A stretch of 56,720 nt of DNA, from NCBI GenBank assembly GCA_017505465.1, contig JAFVPE010000019.1, positions 1-56,720 on the forward strand. The letters run 5' to 3'. The DNA comes from Clostridia bacterium (lineage in GTDB: Bacteria; Bacillota; Clostridia; Christensenellales; Borkfalkiaceae). A program made the translations under genes and the position numbers. Below, piece by piece: positions 28,400 to 36,128 of the stretch (the stretch's first letter is position 1; every line of letters starts with the position of its first letter). The notes under the pieces were generated by a model. It made no database searches. It was given only the letters and a program-made list of their open reading frames with translations, and was not told where the DNA came from.

Positions 28400-29625
28400 G
28401 CAATCCCATTTACGATCCCTTTCAAATATTGACGAAAATTTATTCGGACGGCGCGCACGTTAAGCAAGCGATTGCGGATACCTACATTGAAGAACAGTAC
28501 CGCTCCCGCACCGTAAAAATCGTGTACGGCGTGTTGGAAAACGACGGATATTTCGATTTTTGCATTCGGCATTATGCGCCGAAAGCGCCAAAGCTTGCCG
28601 TGCGGACGATTTTGAAAATTTCGTTGTATATGCTCGTGTTTATGGACAAAAAGCGGTATATGGTCACCGACTGCGCCGTGGATTTGTGTAAAAAGCTCGG
28701 CAAGAGCGGGGTGAGCGGTTTCGTTAACGCCTTCCTTCGTAGATTTGACAAGGCGGCGGTGGATAGCGCGTTGCCCAAGGGCAAGGAAGGGACGGCAATT
28801 CGCCTTTCCTATCCGTTGTACGCTTATGAAATGTTGCAAAAAGAGTACGGCGAAAGAGCGGAAAAAATTGCGGCGGCGAAGTCCGCAGGGGTATCCGTTC
28901 GCTTTGAAAAAGGAGCGGAAGAATATCTTGACAAAGCGCATATTCAAACGCCGTTTAAGAATAATTATATTTTTGAGAATTTCGTCCGTGACGAAGGCTT
29001 CGACGAAGGGAATTACACCTTTCAATCGGTGGGGAGTATCGCCATTTGTGACTGTGTTTCCCCTTGTGAAAGCTTGCTCGATTGTTGTGCGGCTCCGGGC
29101 GGAAAATCGGTGCTTTTGGCGAAAAAATGCGGTCAAGTGACTTCGTTTGAATTGTACGAGCATAGAGTGGAGCTCATTCGGCAGTACAAGGAAAGAATGG
29201 GCGTAAAAAACGTGACGGAACTACAAAAGGACAGCGCAGTTTTCGACGCGGCATACGAAGAAAAATTCGACGCGGTGCTTTGCGACGCACCTTGTTCGGG
29301 GTACGGTACGGTGAGTGAAAATCCCGATATCAAGCTGTTTAGAAAGAAGGAAGATTTTGCGGCGCTTGCCAAGGCGCAAAAGAGCATTTTATCCACCGTT
29401 TCTAGGTATGTGAAAAAGGGTGGCGCGTTGTATTATTCGACCTGTTCGCTCTTTGCTTGCGAGAATGATAAGACGGTGGAAGAGTTCTTGAAAGCGCACC
29501 CTAATTTTAGGGTGGAAGGCTTGGAAAGTCCGCTTTCGCACGATAAGAAAAAATACGGGTTACAGTTTTTGCCCGACGCCGCTTACGGCGCAGGCTTTTA
29601 CGTTTGTAAGCTTATAAAGCAGTAG
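28393..29625 (+). CDS. rsmB: 16S rRNA m5C967 methyltransferase RsmB
   Basis: A 410-residue protein with an N-terminal NusB-like RNA-binding domain (about 1-135), then a Rossmann SAM domain. DCCAAPGGKS binds SAM, DAPCSGYGT holds the motif IV cysteine and YYSTCSL the motif VI catalytic cysteine. The operon position after fmt is standard. It is followed by an array of mini-hairpins rather than directly by rlmN. Confidence 0.93.
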   Translation: MLSNPIYDPFQILTKIYSDGAHVKQAIADTYIEEQYRSRTVKIVYGVLENDGYFDFCIRHYAPKAPKLAVRTILKISLYMLVFMDKKRYMVTDCAVDLCKKLGKSGVSGFVNAFLRRFDKAAVDSALPKGKEGTAIRLSYPLYAYEMLQKEYGERAEKIAAAKSAGVSVRFEKGAEEYLDKAHIQTPFKNNYIFENFVRDEGFDEGNYTFQSVGSIAICDCVSPCESLLDCCAAPGGKSVLLAKKCGQVTSFELYEHRVELIRQYKERMGVKNVTELQKDSAVFDAAYEEKFDAVLCDAPCSGYGTVSENPDIKLFRKKEDFAALAKAQKSILSTVSRYVKKGGALYYSTCSLFACENDKTVEEFLKAHPNFRVEGLESPLSHDKKKYGLQFLPDAAYGAGFYVCKLIKQ

Positions 29626-29629
29626 GGGT

Positions 29630-29940
29630 AAGAGCGAAACGTTGCAAGGCGTAGCAAAGTGGCAAAAGCGAGGGCTAAAAAAGCACGACTTGCGTTGTAT
29701 AGATGTCTTACGGCATGGAGCGCAAGCAAAGCTTGCTTTTGTGGGACTATGTGCGCCTAACGGCGTTTAACCGCTTCGCGGTGGAGCGCAAGCGAAGCTT
29801 GCTTGTTATGGGACTATGTGCGCCTAACGGCGTTTAACCGCTTCGCGGTGGAGCGCAAGCGAAGCTTGCTTTATTGGGGTTACTTTTTCGTGGGCGCTGC
29901 CCACACCCGCAAGAAACTGAGTTTCTTGACTTCCAACTAT
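29630..29940 (+). repeat. Short-hairpin mosaic array between rsmB and rlmN
   Basis: Gene-free. It contains GCAAGC-NNN-GCTTGC three times (loops AAA, GAA, GAA), ACCGC-TTC-GCGGT twice and CGCC-TAAC-GGCG-type units twice. It also contains GTGGGC-GCT-GCCCAC, and it ends in AAGAAACT-G-AGTTTCTT plus GACTTCC next to the rlmN start. The unit from the CGCC to the GCAAGC hairpin is duplicated in tandem. No protein frame. Confidence 0.8.
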
Positions 29941-29951
29941 GGGGGTAAACG

Positions 29952-31016
29952 ATGAAGAAAATTTTACAAGATTTATCCTATGCGGAGTTGGAAGAGCTCG
30001 TGCTTGCATTGGGGGAGAAAAAATTCCGTGCAAAACAGCTCTACGAAGGCTTGATGCAGGGAAAAACGATTTTGGGCATCACTTCTTTATCCAAGGCGTT
30101 CAAGGAACGGCTTTGCGAAGAATATGAGAATGAACCCGTCAAAATCAAGGAAACCTACCTTTCCGCAGACGGTACGGAAAAATATCTTTTCGAGTACGCC
30201 GACGGTAACCTTGTCGAAGGCGTTTTGATGAAATATAAATACGGCTACACACAATGTATTTCTACGCAAGTGGGTTGCAGAATGGGTTGTAAATTTTGCG
30301 CTTCTACGCTTGGCGGACTTATCCGCAATTTGACGGCAGGGGAAATTTTATCGCAAATACTCGTGGTCAATGCTTTACATAAGGCGGACGTGGTCGGGCA
30401 AGGCAAAGAAGCGAGAGCGGTTACCAACGTCGTGTTGATGGGGAGCGGTGAACCGCTCGATAACTACGACGAAGTGCTTAAATTTTTACGCAACGTCACG
30501 GCGGAAGGCGGACTTTGTATCAGTGCAAGAAACATTTCCCTTTCCACGTGCGGTATCGTACCGAAAATGTATAAGCTTGCAGATGAAGGAATTACGTTGA
30601 ACTTGACCGTTTCCTTGCACGCAACGGACGACGAAGCCCGTGCAAGAACCATGCCCGTTGCCAAGGCGTATAAAATCAGCGAAATTTTGAAAGCCTGCGA
30701 CTACTATTTCAAAAAAACGGGCAGAAGATACTACTTTGAATATACCTTAATTCAAGGGGAGAACTGTGACGAGGAGCATGCGAAGGCGCTTGTGGAATTG
30801 CTCAAAGGCAAGCCTTGCCACGTGAATTTGATCCGCTTGAACGAGGTCAAGGAAAGAAATTTGAAGGCAACCGCAGATAAAGACGCATACCGTTTTCTCG
30901 GTATGTTGGAAAAGGGTGGCTTGAGCGCTACCCTGCGCCGTCAAATCGGCGTGGATGTCGGGGGAGCTTGTGGACAGCTCCGCGCGAGCTATTTAGAGCG
31001 GTTAGAGGAAGAATAA
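29952..31016 (+). CDS. rlmN: Dual-specificity RNA methyltransferase RlmN
   Basis: A 354-residue radical-SAM enzyme that methylates A2503 of 23S rRNA and A37 of some tRNAs. The cluster motif is CRMGCKFC (Cys109, 113, 116), preceded by QVGC. GSGEPLDNYD and SLHATDDEAR follow. GGACGQLR near the end holds the resolving cysteine. The start follows GGGGGTAAACG. It shares a base with the next start (TAATG). Confidence 0.95.
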   Translation: MKKILQDLSYAELEELVLALGEKKFRAKQLYEGLMQGKTILGITSLSKAFKERLCEEYENEPVKIKETYLSADGTEKYLFEYADGNLVEGVLMKYKYGYTQCISTQVGCRMGCKFCASTLGGLIRNLTAGEILSQILVVNALHKADVVGQGKEARAVTNVVLMGSGEPLDNYDEVLKFLRNVTAEGGLCISARNISLSTCGIVPKMYKLADEGITLNLTVSLHATDDEARARTMPVAKAYKISEILKACDYYFKKTGRRYYFEYTLIQGENCDEEHAKALVELLKGKPCHVNLIRLNEVKERNLKATADKDAYRFLGMLEKGGLSATLRRQIGVDVGGACGQLRASYLERLEEE

Positions 31017-31597
31017 TGACTCGTGAACAATGGGCGTTTATCGTCAGTTTGGTTGCAATGTTGGTGATTGCATCAAGTTATTTTTTTAAGAAGAAAGAGC
31101 TTTATTTGTTTTGCCAAGGTAGCGGTATCGTTTTCTTGACGCTATCCTATTTATTGCAAAAGGAATATTTTGCAATGATAGGCTTGGTAATAGGCTTGAT
31201 TCGTGTAGTGGTATATTTTCTATATGAACGAAAGGATAAGGTTGCTCCGATATTTTGGGCGTTTCTTTTTTCGGGGCTTGGAATAGCGTGTTATTTCATT
31301 ATCAACTTATGGATACTCGGTACGGCAAAGCCTCTCGATATTATTTATCTCGTTGGCTTGATAGGGTATGCCTTTATTTTCCGTATCCGTAATTTGGTGT
31401 TGTTGCGTTATCTCGTAACGATACCAACCGCTTTATCAATATTATACAACGTATTGATAAGGGCGGTGCCCTTCGTGATTATTTCGTACGCTTTTGAGTT
31501 GGGTGCGAACCTTGTAGCCATTGGAAAATATCATTTATTCGATAAAAAGAAAGAGTTGGCAGAAAAGCCAAAGGAGAAAGAAGATGCAGAAGGTTAA
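31016..31597 (+). CDS. YgjV-family inner-membrane protein
   Basis: A 193-residue protein, mostly hydrophobic, with five or six predicted membrane helices and a cytoplasmic charged tail (KKKELAEKPKEKEDAEG). It resembles the YgjV (Imp-YgjV) family of unknown function. The ATG overlaps the rlmN stop by one base and its end overlaps rpe by 14 bases, so it is firmly within the operon. It occupies the place where many Firmicutes have prpC-prkC-rsgA. Confidence 0.65.
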   Translation: MTREQWAFIVSLVAMLVIASSYFFKKKELYLFCQGSGIVFLTLSYLLQKEYFAMIGLVIGLIRVVVYFLYERKDKVAPIFWAFLFSGLGIACYFIINLWILGTAKPLDIIYLVGLIGYAFIFRIRNLVLLRYLVTIPTALSILYNVLIRAVPFVIISYAFELGANLVAIGKYHLFDKKKELAEKPKEKEDAEG

Positions 31598-32237
31598 AAT
31601 TGCGCCGTCGATACTGTCGGCAGACTTTTCTAAAATGGGTGAAGAGGTGCAGTCGTTGGAGCTTGCAGGGGCGGACCTCGTGCATTGTGACGTGATGGAC
31701 GGCGTGTTTGTTAACAACATCACGTTCGGCATCAAGATGGTGGAAGATATCCGCAAAAAGACGAGCTTACCGCTCGATTGCCATTTGATGATCGTGCATC
31801 CCGAAAAATACGTGGAGCGTTTTGCAAAGGCAGGCGCGGATATTATTACGGTACACTATGAAGCGTGCCAAGACAATTTGAAAGAAGTATTAGAGCTTAT
31901 CAAATCGACGGGCGTAAAATGCGGTGCGGTCATCAATCCCGATACGCCTGTGGAAAAAATTAAGGATGTGATTTTGCTGTGCGACATGGTGCTTGTTATG
32001 AGCGTTTTCCCCGGCTTTGGCGGACAAAAATTCATCCCAAGCGCGCTTGACAAATTGCGTGAAATTCGTGCGATTATCGACGCGAGCGGCAGGAATATTG
32101 ATTTGCAAATCGACGGCGGCGTAACGGCGGAAAACGTAGAAGAAATCAAAGCGGCAGGCGCAAACGTAATCGTTGCAGGCAGCGCCGTATTTAAAGCGGA
32201 AAATCGTGCGGAAATGATCGCACGCTTGAAAATATAA
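31584..32237 (+). CDS. rpe: Ribulose-phosphate 3-epimerase
   Basis: A 217-residue TIM barrel interconverting ribulose-5-P and xylulose-5-P. IAPSILSADFSKM, HCDVMDGVFVNN, DCHLMI, VMSVFPGFGGQ and LQIDGGV are complete family motifs with the metal-binding His/Asp residues. The start at 31584 follows AAGGAGAAAG. Confidence 0.96.
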   Translation: MQKVKIAPSILSADFSKMGEEVQSLELAGADLVHCDVMDGVFVNNITFGIKMVEDIRKKTSLPLDCHLMIVHPEKYVERFAKAGADIITVHYEACQDNLKEVLELIKSTGVKCGAVINPDTPVEKIKDVILLCDMVLVMSVFPGFGGQKFIPSALDKLREIRAIIDASGRNIDLQIDGGVTAENVEEIKAAGANVIVAGSAVFKAENRAEMIARLKI

Positions 32238-32745
32238 GCAAGGCTGCGCCTTGCGCAAAGCAGGAAGTCGAGAAACTCAGTTTCTCGCAGGTGTGGACAG
32301 AGCCCACGAAAAAGCAGTCCCAAGAAAGCAAGCTTCGCTTGCGCTCCACCGCGAAGCGGTCTTCGCCGTTAGGCGTCTTTTGCCCATAACAAGCAAGCTT
32401 TGCTTGCGCTCCACCGCATAGCGGTCAAACGCCGTAAGGCGCACATATCCTTACATAGGCAAGGCTGCGCCTTGCGCAAAGCAGGAAGTCGAGAAACTCA
32501 GTTTCTCGCAGGTGTGGACAGAGTCCACGAAAAAGTAGCCCAAAGAAAGCAAGCTTCGCTTGCGCTCCACCGCGAAGCGGTTTTCGCCGTTAGGCGTCTT
32601 TTACCCATAACAAGCAAGCTTTGCTTGCGCTTCACCGCATGGCGGTCAAACGCCGCAAGGCGCACATACCCTTACAAAAGCAAGCTATGCTTGCGCGCCT
32701 ATGCCGTAAGGCATCTATGCAACACAAGTTGTTTGACTACCGCAA
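32238..32745 (+). repeat. Short-hairpin array with a 221-bp tandem duplication after rpe
   Basis: Two copies of a 221-base unit start at 32238 and 32459, followed by a partial third stretch. Each unit reads AAGGC-TGC-GCCTT, CGAGAAACT-AGTTTCTCG, GTGGAC-AGA-GTCCAC, GCAAGC-TTC-GCTTGC, ACCGC-GAA-GCGGT, CGCC-GTTA-GGCG, GCAAGC-TTT-GCTTGC, ACCGC-ATA-GCGGT, CGCC-GTAA-GGCG. Differences between copies fall in loops and linkers, apart from one stem base. A further GCAAGC-TAT-GCTTGC lies at about 32682. Short reading frames here are by-products. Confidence 0.85.
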
Positions 32746-32764
32746 ATAATTAAAGTATAACGAA

Positions 32765-32800
32765 AAAGAGCCGAAAGGGGAATACCCTTCGGCTCTTATA
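32765..32800 (+). terminator. Terminator-like hairpin
   Basis: AAGAGCCGAAAGGG and CCCTTCGGCTCTT pair with one bulged A, followed by a weak AT-rich tail. Confidence 0.6.
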
Positions 32801-32851
32801 TTATATAATAAGGAATAGCACCACGCAACGCAATCAAGAAATTGTGTACGC

Positions 32852-32881
32852 AAAAAGCCGAATCCATTAGGATTCGGCCTT
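32852..32881 (-). terminator. Intrinsic terminator of rpmB
   Basis: On the minus strand: GGCCGAATCC-TAAT-GGATTCGGCTTTTTG. Confidence 0.88.
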
Positions 32882-32906
32882 CAAAACGTTGTTAAAATAA
32901 GCGGGA

Positions 32907-33098
32907 TTATTCAGCGTCCGCTTTTTTAAGGGTTCTGATGCATCTTGCGCAAACGTAACCGTTCATTTCTTTCCCGTCTTCAACGTAGGAAATCTTTTGT
33001 ACGTTTACCTTGAACGTTCTTCTCGTCTTACGGTTAGAGTGGCTTACGTTGTTACCGGATGCCTGACCTTTACCGCAAATATTGCATACTCTCGACAT
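32907..33098 (-). CDS. rpmB: 50S ribosomal protein L28
   Basis: A 63-residue L28. [19 protein letters not shown] and RRTFKVN are the signature, and a CxxC pair (CARC) near the C-terminus makes this a zinc-type L28 with the N-terminal CNIC pair. The ATG lies six bases after GGAGGTG. It is divergent from the Asp23-like gene, the classic Firmicutes arrangement. Confidence 0.96.
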   Translation of the reverse strand: MSRVCNICGKGQASGNNVSHSNRKTRRTFKVNVQKISYVEDGKEMNGYVCARCIRTLKKADAE

Positions 33099-33277
33099 AT
33101 TAAACACCTCCGTTTTGGGTATAAATTTTCATAGTTTAGCGTTTTTTCGACAGCGCAAAAAAACACGCTCTCTTAAACAAGCATAAATAATATAGCATTT
33201 TTATTTGGAAAAAGCAATTAAAAATGAGCCCCAAAAAGCAAAAAATAAAAAATATTCGGAAAAAATTGAAAAATCAC

Positions 33278-33306
33278 TTGCAAATGGTATGGAAATAGTG
33301 TAAAAT
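33278..33306 (+). promoter_or_regulatory. Promoter of the Asp23-like gene
   Basis: TTGCAA, a 17-base spacer and TAAAAT, then a leader with TTGGAGAAAG before the ATG at 33332. Confidence 0.7.
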
Positions 33307-33331
33307 AAAAAAAGAACTTGGAGAAAGATTT

Positions 33332-33682
33332 ATGTCAGTAAGTACAAACAACGCCTACGGCAAAATTTCTATATCCGATTTGGCTATCGCCAAAGTCGCT
33401 TCCCACACCGCGATGGAATCGTACGGTATCGTGGAAATGGTGTCTCGCCGTTTCACCGACAACCTTTCCGTGCTTCTTAAAAAGGACGGCAGCGGTAAAG
33501 GGATTAAGGTAACGACGTCGGGGAATAGAATTTACGTAGACGTATACGTTATCATCAAGTACGGCGTTTCGATCAGCGCCGTTGCAGACTCGCTTAAAGA
33601 AGCGATCAAGTACAAGGTCGAAGCGTTCACGGGCATGATCGTCAACACGGTCAACGTCAACGTTATCGGCGTCAAACTCTAA
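33332..33682 (+). CDS. Asp23/Gls24 family protein (YloU-like)
   Basis: A 116-residue alpha-beta protein of the alkaline-shock Asp23 family (YGKISISDLAIAKVA..., then IYVDVYVIIKYGVSI and VNVNVIGV). In Firmicutes this gene lies between rpmB and the fakA-like gene, and some members coat the inner membrane face. Its exact role is unclear. It sits 178 bases before the kinase gene; the gap holds no recognised feature. Confidence 0.88.
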   Translation: MSVSTNNAYGKISISDLAIAKVASHTAMESYGIVEMVSRRFTDNLSVLLKKDGSGKGIKVTTSGNRIYVDVYVIIKYGVSISAVADSLKEAIKYKVEAFTGMIVNTVNVNVIGVKL

Positions 33683-33860
33683 CGATTCTCGCGCAGTCGG
33701 GAGATTCTCGCATTGCGCTTTTTCGCGCGCACAGCCGTATGTGTGTATATTAGATATTGAAGTGAAACGGAACCGAACTCCTCCGTCACGGTGGCGCGCA
33801 ACAGCCTATCCGCCTTCCTTTTGCGGACAAGGACATTAGTATAAAGGAGCTATTTACGTA

Positions 33861-35507
33861 ATGCATAAAACGATAAGCAGTACCGAATTCAGAAAGATGG
33901 TTCTGGTCGGGGCGAAACAGCTTGAGATTAACCGCGCGAAAGTAGACGCACTCAACGTATTCCCCGTACCCGACGGCGATACAGGTACCAATATGTCGCT
34001 CACCATGCAGTCGGCAGTAAAAGAATTGTCGGCTTGCCCCTCTAACGCCTTCACTGAAGTGTGTGACCGTGTTTCCAAGGGCGCTCTCAAGGGCGCGAGA
34101 GGTAACTCCGGCGTTATTATGTCGCAAATTCTCAAGGGGATTTGTACCGTTTTGCGTAAAACGGAAAAGGAAGTAGACACCAAGACCTTCGCCAAGGCTT
34201 TGGCGGAAGGTACGAAGGTTGCTTACGGCGCAGTTTCCGTACCCAAGGAAGGTACGATTTTGACCGTTATCCGTATGATGAGCGAATATGCGGTAAAGAT
34301 TGTGCCCAAGAAAAAGAATTTTGAAGATTTCTTCAAAGACGTTATCGCAGAAGGCGATAGAGCGCTTGCGCTCACGCCCGAGCTTCTTCCCGTTCTCAAA
34401 AAGGCGGGGGTTGTGGACTCCGGCGGCGTCGGTCTTATGACGATTATTAAGGGCTTCAACTCGGCGCTCACGGGCGAAGAAGTGGAAGACAATTACACGC
34501 CCGAAACGGACAACTCGGCAAATGAATCGGAATTTGGCGACAACTCCGCAATTATGGCGATGGATATCGGGGAAATTCAGTACGCTTACTGTACGGAATT
34601 CTTCATTATCAATCTTAAAAAGAGCACGACGCTTGCGCAAATCGACAGGTTGCGTGAAAAGCTGATGACGCTTGGCGACAGTGTTATTTGTATCGGTGAC
34701 TTGGAGCTTGTAAAGGTACACGTGCATACCAATCAACCGGGTAAAGCGCTTACGTATGCGTTGGAGCTTGGTGAATTGGAAAGACCGAAGATTGAGAATA
34801 TGTTAGAGCAAAACCGTCAGCTCAAAGCGAAGATGGAAGCGGAAAAGAAGGAAATGGGTATGCTTGCGATCTGTACGGGCGCAGGACTTTCCGAAATTTT
34901 CAAGGATTTGCTCGTAGATCGTATTATTGAAGGCGGTCAAACGATGAATCCTTCCGCAAGCGACATTGCAAATGCGGCGCAAAAGATTAATGCGGAGCAT
35001 ATTTTCGTGTTCCCCAACAACAAAAATATCATTTTGGCGGCGGAACAAGCAAAGAATCTTGTAGAAAACAAGACGCTTCACGTTATTCCTACGAAGAACG
35101 TTCCGCAGGGCTTTGCGGTGGCGCTTGAATTCAACCCCGAAGCTTCGGCGGAAGAAAACAAGACGAATATGATTCACGCGCTTGATAACGTAAAGGTTGG
35201 TCAAGTGACGTACGCAGTGCGCAATACGTCCTTGAACGGTTTCTCGATTAAGGAAGGCGACATCATCGGCTTGGACGACAAGAAAATTTTGGCGAAATCG
35301 CATTCGTTGGAAGAAACGGTACTCAAGTTGATCGACAGAATGAAGGAAGAATTCCATCAAGTCATCACGTTGTATTACGGCGAAGACGTGAAGGAAGAGG
35401 AAGCGGCTGCTTTGGCGGAAACGATTGCGGAAAAATATCCCGATTGCGACGTAGACTTCCACAACGGCGGCCAAGCGGTTTACTACTATATTATGTCTTT
35501 GGAGTAA
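33861..35507 (+). CDS. fakA: DAK2-domain fatty acid kinase, FakA-like (YloV)
   Basis: A 548-residue protein. The N-terminal DhaL-type kinase domain has NVFPVPDGDTGTNM (ATP/Mg loop, about 33-46), GARGNSGVI and DSGGVGLMTI. Middle and C-terminal regions match FakA/YloV. FakA phosphorylates fatty acids carried by a DegV-type protein (FakB), and one DegV protein is encoded at 41324. The start follows AAGGAG. In the usual order recG follows, here after a repeat array. Confidence 0.92.
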   Translation: MHKTISSTEFRKMVLVGAKQLEINRAKVDALNVFPVPDGDTGTNMSLTMQSAVKELSACPSNAFTEVCDRVSKGALKGARGNSGVIMSQILKGICTVLRKTEKEVDTKTFAKALAEGTKVAYGAVSVPKEGTILTVIRMMSEYAVKIVPKKKNFEDFFKDVIAEGDRALALTPELLPVLKKAGVVDSGGVGLMTIIKGFNSALTGEEVEDNYTPETDNSANESEFGDNSAIMAMDIGEIQYAYCTEFFIINLKKSTTLAQIDRLREKLMTLGDSVICIGDLELVKVHVHTNQPGKALTYALELGELERPKIENMLEQNRQLKAKMEAEKKEMGMLAICTGAGLSEIFKDLLVDRIIEGGQTMNPSASDIANAAQKINAEHIFVFPNNKNIILAAEQAKNLVENKTLHVIPTKNVPQGFAVALEFNPEASAEENKTNMIHALDNVKVGQVTYAVRNTSLNGFSIKEGDIIGLDDKKILAKSHSLEETVLKLIDRMKEEFHQVITLYYGEDVKEEEAAALAETIAEKYPDCDVDFHNGGQAVYYYIMSLE

Positions 35508-35560
35508 TGCACATTTATTCAACGATTTGTGTATAATTATACAAGCAAATGAGAAAAATG

Positions 35561-35594
35561 AGCGGGAGAGGCGGTGGCGCTTTTCCCGCTTTTG
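35561..35594 (+). terminator. Intrinsic terminator of the fakA-like gene
   Basis: AGCGGGA and TCCCGCT close a long GC-rich loop, followed by TTTTG. Confidence 0.65.
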
Positions 35595-35634
35595 TATAAG
35601 TAAATTGCCGATGTTATCGGTGTATTATGGACAA

Positions 35635-36085
35635 TGGACGCCTAATGGCGTTTGACCGCTATGCGGTGGGACGCAAGCAACGCTTGCTTGTGTTGGGGGC
35701 ATAAAGGAGCAACTTGCGTTGCGTGAATGCCTTACGGCATGGGGCGCAAGCGAAGCTTGCTTGTGTTGGGGATATGTGCGCCTAACGGCGTTTGACCGCT
35801 ATGCGGTGGGGCGCAAGCAACGCTTGCTTGTGTTGGGGCATAAAGGCGCAACTTGCGTTGCGTGAATGCCTTACGGTATAGGGCGCAAGCGAAGCTTGCT
35901 TATGTTTGGGCTTTCTTTCGTGGGCGCTGCCCACACCTGCGAGAAACTGAGTTTCTCGACTTCCTGCTGTGCGCAAGCAAAGCTTGCTTTTGCGGGACTT
36001 TCTTTCGTGGGCGCTGCCCACACCCGCCAAAGGCTTTGCCTTTGGATTCCACGAGAAACTGAGTTTCTCGACTTCCAATAAGAAG
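35635..36085 (+). repeat. Short-hairpin mosaic array between the fakA-like gene and recG
   Basis: About 450 gene-free bases built from CGCC-NNNN-GGCG, ACCGC-TAT-GCGGT, GCAAGC-NNN-GCTTGC (loops AAC, GAA, AAC, GAA, AAA), GCAAC-TTGC-GTTGC-type and TGCC-TTAC-GGCA units. It also has GTGGGC-GCT-GCCCAC twice, CAAAGGC-TTT-GCCTTTG, and CGAGAAACT-G-AGTTTCTCG twice. The last CGAGAAACT hairpin plus GACTTCC marks the edge next to recG. Apparent frames are by-products. Confidence 0.82.
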
Positions 36086-36128
36086 AAAAGGAGTAGACTT
36101 GTTTTCCGTTAAGGAATTAGGAGTATAG

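Noticed and set aside
32400..32753. 117-residue frame in the rpe-rpmB gap
   Set aside because: It is made of the tandem hairpin repeats and has no ribosome site or non-repeat content.
35635..36085. CRISPR array
   Set aside because: Repeats are short palindromes of several kinds with irregular spacing; there are no uniform direct repeats with unique spacers and no cas genes.
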